34,664 bases of DNA from Agathobacter sp. (GTDB taxonomy: Bacteria; Bacillota; Clostridia; Lachnospirales; Lachnospiraceae): NCBI GenBank assembly GCA_017623935.1, contig JAGAOC010000047.1, positions 1 through 34,664 on the forward strand. The letters are read 5' to 3'. This document shows, piece by piece, positions 26,503 through 34,646 of the stretch (position 1 is the stretch's first letter; every line of letters starts with the position of its first letter). A program made the translations under genes and the position numbers. The notes beneath the pieces are model-generated. The model made no database searches, was not told the DNA's origin, and worked only from the letters and a program-made list of their open reading frames with translations.

Positions 26503-27591
26503 TTACATCAGTTCCATATACTTTTCTTCCAGATTTCTTACTGCATAAAATATATCATATTCTTCCGGAAAATCCATGTTCTCCACAGTTTTTTTTGTAT
26601 CCGCTTCTCTGATCGCCTCTGCCCAGACCTTCCCTCCTTGACGGATGGAAAGAAATGTTATATTTCCTGAAATATCTGTTTCTTTTGTAATAGAATCAGA
26701 CAGAAAACATGGCAATCCTCCTGCCTGAGCCTCAATAGCTACCACAGGAAGCCCTTCAAAAAAACTCGGTAACAAAAAGAAATCCATGGCAGAATACCAC
26801 TGTGCCACTTCTTTTTGTATCCCAAGAAAAATAACCTTATCTTCCAAGAATAGATCTTTTGCCCTGTTCTGCATTTCTGCCCGAAAACTTCCGTCACCAA
26901 GAAGAAGCAGCTTGTATTTTGATCCTACTACACTTAACTCCTTTAAGATCTCTAGTAAGAACAACGGATTTTTTTGTTCTTCTAATCTACCAACAAATCC
27001 TAACAGGGTCTCATTTTCTTGTATATTAAGCTGTTTTCGTAAAAGTTCCCGGTCATGATCATTCCTACTGTACTTTTCTCTATCTATGGCATTGCAGACA
27101 ATATCCTTAGACGGAAAACGATCTCCCCACATCCAATTTCCGGCATTTTGTCCACACGCCCATTTATATTCTGCAATCTTCCTTAAGATCGGTCTATTCA
27201 CATGATGAAGGAGTCTTCGCAGCGTCCCTGCAGGGATTCCACTATTGTGACAATGCACGATAACTTTTCCCTTTTTCTTCTTATGTGCAATTAACACAGG
27301 AAGAATGTTTGCCGCAGACAAAAGATTGATATGTATCAGATCATAAGACTCCGATTCTAACACTCTACTAAATTCCTTTAAAAAAAGAAATGGATGTTTT
27401 TTAAACCTTAAAAACTTCCATATTTTTCCACCCAATCCTGAAATTTCTTCTTCAAAAGCCAATCCTTCTCCATAAATATCTGCAAAATCAAACTGAAACT
27501 TCTCCCGATCTATGTGACGGTAATAATTCATAATGCAATTTTCGATTCCGCCAGGATTAGGCCCTAACCCCACTTGCAACACTCGTATCAT
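26503..27591 (-). CDS. Glycosyltransferase family 4 (GT-B fold)
   Basis: A 362-residue retaining transferase. The N-terminal domain starts MIRVLQVGLGPNPGGIENC and has the VIVHCHNSG strand. The C-terminal donor domain starts with LLGFVGRLEEQKNPLFLLEI and has the E-x7-E motif (E279/E287) in FFEGLPVVAIEAQAGGLP. This is the standard GT4 layout. It overlaps the upstream GT2 gene by 4 bases (start at 27591, stop at 27588). Sugar specificity is unknown. Confidence 0.92.
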   Translation of the reverse strand: MIRVLQVGLGPNPGGIENCIMNYYRHIDREKFQFDFADIYGEGLAFEEEISGLGGKIWKFLRFKKHPFLFLKEFSRVLESESYDLIHINLLSAANILPVLIAHKKKKGKVIVHCHNSGIPAGTLRRLLHHVNRPILRKIAEYKWACGQNAGNWMWGDRFPSKDIVCNAIDREKYSRNDHDRELLRKQLNIQENETLLGFVGRLEEQKNPLFLLEILKELSVVGSKYKLLLLGDGSFRAEMQNRAKDLFLEDKVIFLGIQKEVAQWYSAMDFFLLPSFFEGLPVVAIEAQAGGLPCFLSDSITKETDISGNITFLSIRQGGKVWAEAIREADTKKTVENMDFPEEYDIFYAVRNLEEKYMELM

Positions 27592-28358
27592 AACGTCTTA
27601 TATATATTCCTGTATTTCCTCAGATTTAAAAAAGTATACCACATCATATAATAAAGGCTCCCAAAAACGTTAATTCCCATATATCGATATACTCGAAACT
27701 GCATCTTTGCCGCCTTCCATTTATTACCTGATTTTGATCCTGTTGAAACCCGATAGATCAATAATGGGTCATTGATCCCATAGGCCATTTCTCCTCCAGA
27801 AAGAATCCGAAGCCATACTGAATAATCCTCATGAAGATGATCCCCCGGCATTTGATATTGCAAAAGTAATTCTTTTTGAACTACCACAGAGGAACAAGAA
27901 ATTATATTCTGTTTTAACAATCTTCTAAACATTACTTTTTCTGGCACTTCTAGGATATACTCTGCTCTTTTTCCTTGTTCATTGATAAAAGCTGAACCTG
28001 TAAAGACCAACCGGGCTTTATCCTCTTTTTCCAGAAAATCCATCTGTTTACCTAACTTTTCCGGCTCCCATAGATCATCACTATCCAAAAAAGCGACCCA
28101 ATGTCCTTTCGCCTCATGAATTCCCCGATTACGACTTTGGGATACTCCTACATTCTTATCATTTACAATAAGACGGATTTTTTCTCCGTCTGCATATTTA
28201 TGAGCAATTTCTCTTGTCGAATCTGATGATGCATCATCTATGATCAAAAGTTCCCAGTTTTCATAGGTCTGTTTTATCACACTATTGATGGAACTTTCCA
28301 TATAATTCTCCGAATTATAAGCCGGCATAATAATTGAAACTAATGGCTTTTCTCTCAT
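27588..28358 (-). CDS. Glycosyltransferase family 2
   Basis: A 256-residue GT-A transferase, shorter than the other two GT2 proteins. PLVSIIMPAYNSENYMESSI opens it, then LLIIDDASSDSTRE (37-50) and the metal-binding DSD (92-94) in FLDSDDLWEPEK. It starts in a 4-base ATGA overlap with the priming transferase and ends in one with the GT4 gene, so the three are probably translated together. It may add the second sugar after the primer, but that order is inference from position. Confidence 0.92.
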   Translation of the reverse strand: MREKPLVSIIMPAYNSENYMESSINSVIKQTYENWELLIIDDASSDSTREIAHKYADGEKIRLIVNDKNVGVSQSRNRGIHEAKGHWVAFLDSDDLWEPEKLGKQMDFLEKEDKARLVFTGSAFINEQGKRAEYILEVPEKVMFRRLLKQNIISCSSVVVQKELLLQYQMPGDHLHEDYSVWLRILSGGEMAYGINDPLLIYRVSTGSKSGNKWKAAKMQFRVYRYMGINVFGSLYYMMWYTFLNLRKYRNIYKTL

Positions 28359-29755
28359 TCTTCCTGCTCGTCCTCCCTAAGACTGGCTATGATCTGTCCC
28401 TCTTCGATCCCTTCTGTACTATCCGGAATAAAAAGGATCTTTACCGTTGCAAACATGATCCGCAGATCCTCCCACAGACTTGGTTTTGCCAAATACATCA
28501 GATCCATCTGGAGCTTATCATATGGCGAGGTATTATATTTGCCATATACCTGAGCATATCCTGTAAGTCCAGCCTTCGCCTGAAGACGCAGAGAAAATTC
28601 CGGCAATTCCTTTTCGTACTCTCTGGCAATCTCCGGCCGTTCTGGTCTTGGCCCTACCACAGACATCTCACCTTTTAGAATGTTAATGAACTGAGGCAGT
28701 TCATCAATCCTAGTCTTACGGATCACCTTTCCAACCGGTGTGATCCGAGAGTCGTTTTCCCCGGTAGAAAGCCGGGCAACTCCATCTTGTTCTGCATCCA
28801 CCGCCATACTGCGGAATTTCAGTACATAGAATTCTTTTCCATCCTTAGTCAGACGACATTGTTTATAAAAAACCGGGCCTCTGTCATAGATCTTAATGGC
28901 AATTGCCGTTAATAACATGATCGGCGAAAATATGACAAGCGCTACGCCGGATACTATAATATCGATCACTCTCTTTACCAGTACAAATTCTACCGGAGGA
29001 TGATACCGCTGTACCTGCAGGATCGGAAGATGAAACATATGCATATATTTGGCACTGCTCATAAGCAGATCTCCCACCCTTGGGATCACATAGGCACTGA
29101 TATTATGCTTCACGCAATACTTTAAGATCACATTTCGCTCGTGGCTGCTTACCCCACACAAAAAGACCGCTTCCATATGATCTAACACATTCTGCTCTGA
29201 TTCAATACATTCCGAAGCACTGACAATACGTTCTACTTTAAATTTCACATCCAGACCATATTCGGATATCAGCTGCTCCATGCCTTTTCTCATGCCATAG
29301 ATAATGGCAGTCTGCTTCGGTGGGAACTGCTTAAAATACCACTTATGAGAAAACAAAGACCACAGTGTTCCGATGAATATCTGTGCCATATAAGTAAGCA
29401 ATAATGGCCAGACTGCCGGCAGATGCTTGGTCAAAAGCCAGCAGACAATATACATGATACCATCTGTCAAAAAGGCTGCTAGTGCCTGACTGTATATCAT
29501 TTCAGAAATTCTCTTGATAGAGATAAGAAGAGCATCATATACATCTGTATAGATCGCATATAATATCAAAAACAATGCAATGATCAGATAATTGCCCTTG
29601 GCATAATAAGGCGCCCAGGTTCGTTCTGCATAATAGCCCATCCAAACCACCGCAAATGTTCCTGTTATTAAAGCTACATTTAACATCTTTATTAACTTTA
29701 AAACTAGATCATGAAAACGATTACTCACAGTTCTTTTGTTCCTTACTTCTTTCAT
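28355..29755 (-). CDS. Polyprenyl-phosphate sugar-1-phosphate transferase (priming enzyme)
   Basis: A 466-residue membrane protein that should place the first sugar-1-phosphate on undecaprenyl phosphate. Hydrophobic segments at about 18-45, 50-67, 86-112 and 115-132 are followed by a cytosolic nucleotide-binding-like region. A further hydrophobic segment at about 265-290 precedes the catalytic domain. This has KRVIDIIVSGVAL, RLTKDGKEFYVLKFRSM, RKTRIDELPQFINILKGEMS and VVGPRPERP, the WbaP/CpsE-type signature. It is the first gene of the operon. The ribosome site is weak (GGA 4 bases before the ATG; GAGG is 17 bases away). An intrinsic terminator lies 24 bases upstream. Confidence 0.95.
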   Translation of the reverse strand: MKEVRNKRTVSNRFHDLVLKLIKMLNVALITGTFAVVWMGYYAERTWAPYYAKGNYLIIALFLILYAIYTDVYDALLISIKRISEMIYSQALAAFLTDGIMYIVCWLLTKHLPAVWPLLLTYMAQIFIGTLWSLFSHKWYFKQFPPKQTAIIYGMRKGMEQLISEYGLDVKFKVERIVSASECIESEQNVLDHMEAVFLCGVSSHERNVILKYCVKHNISAYVIPRVGDLLMSSAKYMHMFHLPILQVQRYHPPVEFVLVKRVIDIIVSGVALVIFSPIMLLTAIAIKIYDRGPVFYKQCRLTKDGKEFYVLKFRSMAVDAEQDGVARLSTGENDSRITPVGKVIRKTRIDELPQFINILKGEMSVVGPRPERPEIAREYEKELPEFSLRLQAKAGLTGYAQVYGKYNTSPYDKLQMDLMYLAKPSLWEDLRIMFATVKILFIPDSTEGIEEGQIIASLREDEQEE

Positions 29756-29779
29756 CCTATCCGTTTGCTATACCTCGGC

Positions 29780-29810
29780 AAAAAAGGGACTGTCCTTGGA
29801 CAATCCCTTT
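29780..29810 (-). terminator. Intrinsic terminator between yajC and the polysaccharide operon
   Basis: On the minus strand GGGATTGTCC pairs with GGACAGTCCC (10 bp, one G-U pair, tight AA centre), followed directly by six T. It lies 12 bases after the yajC stop and 24 bases before the first start codon of the polysaccharide operon. Confidence 0.88.
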
Positions 29811-29822
29811 CCATTTGGATCA

Positions 29823-30146
29823 TTATTTGCTTTCTAATGTCTCCGGCTTCTCTACCTCAACAATAGCTGCTTTCTGCATTGGAATACGGCAGTTCTTATT
29901 ATTACCGAACTCTACGATTACCATATCATCCTGGATATCAATCACGGTTCCATAAAAACCGCTGGTAGTAAGGATTGTATCTCCTGCTGCTAATTCACTG
30001 AGCATTAAGTCTTTCTTCTTCTGTTCCTTCTTCTGAGGACGAATCATTAAGAAATACATAACTCCGAATAATACTACCATCCAGATGATCATTCCAATAA
30101 GGCCACCTGTTGAATCTGTAGTCTGTTCTGCTAAAATTGAAAACAT
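29823..30146 (-). CDS. yajC: Sec translocase accessory subunit YajC
   Basis: A 107-residue single-span membrane protein that works with SecD/SecF in protein export. The membrane segment is about 14-34, followed by the hallmark MIRPQKKEQKKK and a small soluble domain with AAGDTILTTSGFYGTVIDI. It lies next to tgt, a pairing found in many bacteria. AGGAGG lies about 10 bases before the ATG. A possible promoter of its own is at 30182-30210. Confidence 0.96.
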   Translation of the reverse strand: MFSILAEQTTDSTGGLIGMIIWMVVLFGVMYFLMIRPQKKEQKKKDLMLSELAAGDTILTTSGFYGTVIDIQDDMVIVEFGNNKNCRIPMQKAAIVEVEKPETLESK

Positions 30147-30181
30147 GAAGTTGTTCCTCCTGAAAAATAAATACTATTGTT

Positions 30182-30210
30182 ATTTTACACAAACGGGTAA
30201 AATAGGGCAA
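30182..30210 (-). promoter_or_regulatory. Possible promoter of yajC
   Basis: TTGCCC (30210-30205), 17-base spacer, TAAAAT (30187-30182). It lies in the 90-base gap after tgt, with a predicted leader of about 29 bases. The yajC gene may also be read from upstream. Confidence 0.45.
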
Positions 30211-30236
30211 GCCCTTTTCCTATATTTTAATTTTTT

Positions 30237-31373
30237 TTAATTTTTTTGACTCATTCCATATAATTTCTCTTCTTTGTAAGAATGGAATCTGCCTTCATCT
30301 AAGGCATCCCTGATCTCTTCCATCATAGTATTATAGAAATAAAGATTATGAAGAACGCAAAGCCGCATTCCTAACATTTCTTTTGCTTTTAACAGATGGC
30401 GGATATATGCCCTGCTATAGGTTCTACAAGCTGGGCAGTTACAGCCTTCTTCGATCGGACGCATATCTTTTTCGAATTTCTGGTTGAAAAGGTTCAACTT
30501 ACCCTGATTGGTATATACATGACCGTGACGTCCGTTTCTGCTTGGATATACGCAGTCAAAGAAATCTACACCTCGTTCTACGCCTTCTAAGATATTTGCC
30601 GGGGTTCCTACTCCCATGAGATAAGTCGGCTTATCCACTGGCAGATGTGGAACGGTCTCATCCAAAATGTGATACATTTCTTCATGAGTCTCTCCTACGG
30701 CTAATCCTCCAATGGCATATCCATCTAAATCCATCTCTGTGATCCGCTTCGCATGATCGATACGGATATCATCAAAAATAGCTCCCTGGTTGATTCCAAA
30801 CAACAGCTGTTCTTTATTTACGGTATCTTCCAGACTATTCAGTCTTGCCATTTCTTTCTTACAACGCTCTAACCATCTCGTAGTACGGTTTACAGAATCG
30901 GTAACATATTTCCGATCTGCCACACTGGATGGACATTCATCAAAAGCCATTGCAATGGTAGATCCTAAATTAGACTGGATCTGCATACTCTCTTCCGGTC
31001 CCATAAAGATCTTCGCACCATCAATGTGGGAATTAAAGTATACTCCTTCTTCTTTGATCTTCCGAAGACCAGCCAGAGAAAACACCTGAAATCCGCCGGA
31101 ATCCGTAAGGATCGGTCTGTCCCACACCATGAATTTATGAAGACCGCCCACTTCTTTAATGAGCTTGTCTCCGGTTCTTACATGAAGGTGATAGGTATTA
31201 GATAACTGTACCTGACATTTGATGTCTTTGAGATCATCGGTAGAAACCGCCCCTTTGATCGCGGCAACTGTTCCAACATTCATAAATACCGGTGTCTGGA
31301 TATCTCCATGTACCGTGTGAAATGTCCCCCTTTTTGCCCTGCCTTCCTGTTTCAGTAATTCATATTTTGCCAT
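30237..31373 (-). CDS. tgt: tRNA-guanine transglycosylase
   Basis: It swaps guanine 34 for a queuosine precursor in tRNAs with GUN anticodons. In 378 residues, LTDSGGFQVFSL carries the active-site Asp, and FDCVYPSRNGRHGHVYT the nucleophile Asp region. The zinc ligands appear as C-x-C-x2-C in CNCPACRTY, with the His of HNLYFY. Length and motifs are normal for the bacterial enzyme. It starts 20 bases after the GH13 stop and is followed by yajC. No other queuosine genes (queA, queC-F) are in view. Confidence 0.97.
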   Translation of the reverse strand: MAKYELLKQEGRAKRGTFHTVHGDIQTPVFMNVGTVAAIKGAVSTDDLKDIKCQVQLSNTYHLHVRTGDKLIKEVGGLHKFMVWDRPILTDSGGFQVFSLAGLRKIKEEGVYFNSHIDGAKIFMGPEESMQIQSNLGSTIAMAFDECPSSVADRKYVTDSVNRTTRWLERCKKEMARLNSLEDTVNKEQLLFGINQGAIFDDIRIDHAKRITEMDLDGYAIGGLAVGETHEEMYHILDETVPHLPVDKPTYLMGVGTPANILEGVERGVDFFDCVYPSRNGRHGHVYTNQGKLNLFNQKFEKDMRPIEEGCNCPACRTYSRAYIRHLLKAKEMLGMRLCVLHNLYFYNTMMEEIRDALDEGRFHSYKEEKLYGMSQKN

Positions 31374-31393
31374 AAAAATTCAAAACTCTCTTT

Positions 31394-33169
31394 CTAATTG
31401 TTGCATTCTTCTTTCAGTCTACGCATTAAGATTCCGTTTGGAAGCAATGTGGAGTCAATGTAATGTCTCTCAAAAAGGATCTCTCCTTTCATTGGTACTT
31501 CCACATCTTCCTCTGAACAGTTAATGATGATCTCCACCTTATTATCCAACCAGCCTACTTTCTGGAACTGGATCACTCTCGGATACTTCGCAAATTCATT
31601 CGGGAAGTGGAAATTACGACTCTTTAACAGTGGTTCGTTAATTCTAAGATGGATCAGATCAGATACTTTCTGAATACGTTCCTTATATTTGCCCGCTTCG
31701 ATCTCTCCCCATGGCATACATCTTCTGCAGTCAGGGTCATAACCACCTTCCATTGCGATCTCTGTACCATAATAGATACAAGGGCTGCCTGGCATAGAGA
31801 ATAAAACTGCCAACTGAGCAAAATATTCATCCAGATTCTTCACATCTGTACGAAGTCTCTTAGTATCATGAGAATCTAACAGATTAAACAGCACGTCATT
31901 TGTCTGCTGCATATAGCTGGTATAGCAACGATTAATGGTATATTCCAAATCTTCATTGGTCAGACTCTTATCGATCCAGAAATCCTTAATACTCTGTCCT
32001 AAAGGATAGTTCATAACTGCATCGAACTCATCTCCTCTAAGCCATGGCAGTGCATTGTGCCAGATCTCACCTAAAATATAGATATCAGGATTGATCTCTT
32101 TGATCCTTGTACGAAGTTCTTTACAGAAACGATGGGAAAGCTCATTTGCCACATCCAGACGGATTCCATCAATCTGGTATTTTTCAACCCATCCCACACA
32201 GATATCGATAAAATACTTCCGAACCACTGGGTTGTTGGTATTTAACTTCGGCATCCAGTCAAAAAAGCCAAAGGTATAGATCTGTTTCTTCTTAGAAGCC
32301 TTACCTCTCTTATCCAGAGGCCATTGATTGATCATAAACCAGTCAAAATATTCAGATTCCGGTCCTTTTTCCAGAACATCCTGCCATGGTCCAAAGAAAT
32401 AACCACAGTGGTTAAATACTCCGTCAAGCATTACCCGGATTCCCCGCTTATGAGCTTCCTGAACCAGATAAATAAAGGTCTCTTCATCTCCAAAACGAGG
32501 ATCGATCTTCGCATAATCTGTTGTGTCGTATTTATGGTTGGATGGAGCTTCATTGATCGGAGTCAGATAGAGTCCGCTGATTCCCAGATCCTTTAAGTAA
32601 TCCAGCTTACTGATGATCCCTTCAAAATCTCCACCAAAACACTCTTCATTTTTAACTTTGCCCTTCTCTCTCCAAGGCACCACATCCTCTGGATCGATAG
32701 AATGATCTCCATTACAGAAACGGTCTGGGAAGATCTGATACCAAATGGTATCGTTGACCCAGGCTGGAGTTACCGGTACATCACATGGATTCATCCAAGG
32801 GAATACAAAGCACTGACGGCTTCTGCCTTCTAAGTGCATCTGCTGGTCACTGACAAAGCCATCCTCAAAATAATACCAGGTCTCTTCCTCTGTGATCAAC
32901 TCAAAATAGTATTTTAAACGCTTATACTCTGGTTTCACTGTGGTTGTCCACCAAAGCTGGTCTTTTAATCTCTTCTTAAAAACGATCGGTTCCTTTTCAC
33001 CATTCCAGGATTGTCCGCCCCCAAGAATTCCTGCTGCAAAAGGATCACCCAAGATAATATTAACTTTCTTAACATCATATCCCGTCTTAATATTAATAAT
33101 CAGTTCGTCCTCGCTGATCGGATAACAAAAGTTATCACTTGCCTGATGATAAACTGCATTAAATTCCAT
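31394..33169 (-). CDS. GH13 alpha-glucosidase, neopullulanase/cyclomaltodextrinase type
   Basis: A 591-residue cytosolic enzyme (no signal peptide) that hydrolyses maltodextrin, cyclodextrin or pullulan-derived oligosaccharides. Residues about 1-125 form an N-terminal beta domain (CBM34-like). The GH13 motifs are DGVFNH (249-254), MPKLN (306-310, a mark of the GH13_20 group), GIRLDVANE (335-343, nucleophile D339), GEIWH (acid E368) and SHD (433-435, D435). I start at MEFNAVYH (33169): GGAGG lies 9 bases upstream, whereas the ATG at 33178 follows it with no gap. It is the first gene of a GH13-tgt-yajC direction, with a promoter at 33235-33263. Confidence 0.94.
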   Translation of the reverse strand: MEFNAVYHQASDNFCYPISEDELIINIKTGYDVKKVNIILGDPFAAGILGGGQSWNGEKEPIVFKKRLKDQLWWTTTVKPEYKRLKYYFELITEEETWYYFEDGFVSDQQMHLEGRSRQCFVFPWMNPCDVPVTPAWVNDTIWYQIFPDRFCNGDHSIDPEDVVPWREKGKVKNEECFGGDFEGIISKLDYLKDLGISGLYLTPINEAPSNHKYDTTDYAKIDPRFGDEETFIYLVQEAHKRGIRVMLDGVFNHCGYFFGPWQDVLEKGPESEYFDWFMINQWPLDKRGKASKKKQIYTFGFFDWMPKLNTNNPVVRKYFIDICVGWVEKYQIDGIRLDVANELSHRFCKELRTRIKEINPDIYILGEIWHNALPWLRGDEFDAVMNYPLGQSIKDFWIDKSLTNEDLEYTINRCYTSYMQQTNDVLFNLLDSHDTKRLRTDVKNLDEYFAQLAVLFSMPGSPCIYYGTEIAMEGGYDPDCRRCMPWGEIEAGKYKERIQKVSDLIHLRINEPLLKSRNFHFPNEFAKYPRVIQFQKVGWLDNKVEIIINCSEEDVEVPMKGEILFERHYIDSTLLPNGILMRRLKEECNN

Positions 33170-33234
33170 AGTATCCATCCTCCGGTTTCTTTAAATATTG
33201 ACTGTTCTCCTGACAATCAATGCAATATATAAAA

Positions 33235-33263
33235 AATATAACATAACTTTCTTGACTATTCAA
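33235..33263 (-). promoter_or_regulatory. Predicted promoter of the GH13 gene
   Basis: TTGAAT (33263-33258), 17-base spacer, TATATT (33240-33235) preceded by TGT, an extended -10. Its -35 box abuts the aroC -35 box on the other strand. Confidence 0.6.
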
Positions 33264-33281
33264 CTTCCCTTTCACTATAAT
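33252..33281 (+). promoter_or_regulatory. Predicted promoter of aroC
   Basis: TTGACT (33252-33257), 18-base spacer, perfect TATAAT (33276-33281). The predicted leader is about 80 bases. The promoter faces away from and overlaps the GH13 promoter. Confidence 0.65.
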
Positions 33282-33367
33282 AAAATAAGTATTTTTACAG
33301 GAAAAGAAAACACTTCGCTTCCGCTCAAAAAATGCGCAAATTGATACATAGAAAGGAAATATGACAA

Positions 33368-34468
33368 ATGGCAGGTTCATCATTTGGAAATATATTTAAG
33401 ATCACAACCTGGGGCGAATCCCATGGAAAAGGCATTGGCGTGGTAGTAGACGGCTGTCCTGCCGGACTCCCTCTCTGCGAAGAAGATATTCAGGCTTTCT
33501 TAAACAGAAGAAAACCTGGTCAGTCCAAATTTACCACCCCAAGACAGGAAGGAGATCAAGTCGAGATCCTCTCTGGTGTTTTTGAAGGAAAGACCACCGG
33601 AACCCCGATCTCCATGGTAGTCTTTAACCAGGATCAAAAATCCAGAGACTATAGCGAGATTGCCTCCTACTATCGTCCTGGACACGCAGACTATACTTTC
33701 GATGCAAAATACGGCTTCCAGGATTACCGAGGGGGCGGACGTTCTTCCGGTCGTGAGACCATTGGACGAGTTGCCGGCGGTGCCATCGCTGTGAAATTAT
33801 TAAACTCTATGGGAATTGACTTTTTGACCTACAGCAAGTCCATCGGACCTGTCACCTGTAGCCCAGACAAATTTAATGCTGATTTTATTTTACAGAATCC
33901 TCTTTATATGCCTGACGAAGAAGCGGCCGAAAGAGCTCAGGACTATCTGGAAGAATGTTTAGCTACTAAGAACTCTTCCGGCGGTGTAGTAGAATGTATC
34001 GTAACCGGTCTTCCAGTTGGTCTGGGAGATCCAGTCTTCGAGAAATTAAATGCTAATTTAGCAAAAGCTATTTTCTCTATTGGTGCAGTAAAAGGTTTTG
34101 AAATTGGAGATGGATTTGACGTAGCAACAGCCACAGGTCTTTCTAACAATGATCCATTCTGCATAACTGCTGACGGAAGCATTTCCAAAGAGACCAATCA
34201 CTCCGGCGGAACGTTAGGCGGTATGAGTGACGGCTCCCCTCTCATCCTTCGGGCAGCCTTTAAGCCAACCCCTTCTATCGCAGCCCTGCAGAAGACCGTA
34301 AACAAGTCCAATGAAGAGATCGACATTTCCATCAAAGGACGCCACGACCCTATCATCGTTCCAAGAGCTGTTGTTGTAATAGAGACCATGACCGCAGTGA
34401 CCATCTTAGATGCCCTTCTTATGAATATGGGCGCAAGACTTGACAAGATTCAGGAATTCTATAAATAA
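33368..34468 (+). CDS. aroC: Chorismate synthase
   Basis: It makes chorismate from 5-enolpyruvylshikimate 3-phosphate with reduced FMN, the last step of the shikimate pathway. In 366 residues the start MAGSSFGNIFKITTWGESHG, the flavin-site YRGGGRSSGRETIGRVAGGA and the late FKPTPSI are the family signatures. AAAGGA lies about 10 bases before the ATG at 33368. Another ATG 7 bases upstream (33361) is out of frame and opens a 12-codon reading frame. This is the only plus-strand gene here, and it is divergent from the GH13 gene. Confidence 0.97.
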   Translation: MAGSSFGNIFKITTWGESHGKGIGVVVDGCPAGLPLCEEDIQAFLNRRKPGQSKFTTPRQEGDQVEILSGVFEGKTTGTPISMVVFNQDQKSRDYSEIASYYRPGHADYTFDAKYGFQDYRGGGRSSGRETIGRVAGGAIAVKLLNSMGIDFLTYSKSIGPVTCSPDKFNADFILQNPLYMPDEEAAERAQDYLEECLATKNSSGGVVECIVTGLPVGLGDPVFEKLNANLAKAIFSIGAVKGFEIGDGFDVATATGLSNNDPFCITADGSISKETNHSGGTLGGMSDGSPLILRAAFKPTPSIAALQKTVNKSNEEIDISIKGRHDPIIVPRAVVVIETMTAVTILDALLMNMGARLDKIQEFYK

Positions 34469-34480
34469 AAAGACGCTTTG

Positions 34481-34646
34481 CTCAATTGAGTTGCGCGACG
34501 CGGTATTATAAAAAGATTGCGCTTCGCGCAATCTTCGCGCGCGAGCGGTATTGCGAAGCAATAAACTTCTTCTCCGCGAGCTGCGCATAATCGACACGTA
34601 GTGTCTTTTATTTGCCAGGGAATTCCAGAGGAATTTCCTAGCAAAT
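34481..34646. repeat. Cluster of palindromes downstream of aroC
   Basis: Five inverted repeats in 166 bases: CTCAATTGAG (34481-34490); AGATTGCGC-TTC-GCGCAATCT (34514-34534); ATTGC-GAA-GCAAT (34550-34562); GACAC-GTA-GTGTC followed by TTTTATTT (34593-34605); and a long imperfect stem from ATTTGC (34610) to GCAAAT (34646) with AGGGAATTCC facing GGAATTTCCT. There are two related segments, GACGCGGTATT and GAGCGGTATT. The stretch is CG-dinucleotide rich, unlike its neighbours. It looks like an extragenic palindromic repeat element. Confidence 0.7.
34593..34613 (+). terminator. Possible terminator of aroC
   Basis: GACAC-GTA-GTGTC (5 bp) followed by TTTTATTT on the plus strand, about 125 bases after the aroC stop, inside the palindrome cluster. 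The short stem makes it a weak candidate. Confidence 0.4.

Larger units (their letters stand above)
19390..29755 (-). other. Nine-gene Wzy-type exopolysaccharide/capsule operon
   Basis: Genes overlap or abut along most of its length, which supports one transcript. Contents: priming transferase, four glycosyltransferases (three GT2, one GT4), EpsG-like polymerase, pyruvyl transferase, flippase and FrhB-like flavoprotein. That suggests a repeat unit of up to five sugars with pyruvyl decoration. Hand counts on single 60-base lines give 18/60 and 22/60 GC inside (26521, 24301) against 31/60 in ilvB and leuB (14581, 17041). This fits acquisition as an accessory island, but it is only a sample. Confidence 0.85.

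Noticed and set aside
29755-29780. TATAGC as a -10 for the polysaccharide operon
   Set aside because: No acceptable -35 lies at 16-18 bases, and the start would fall almost on the ATG.
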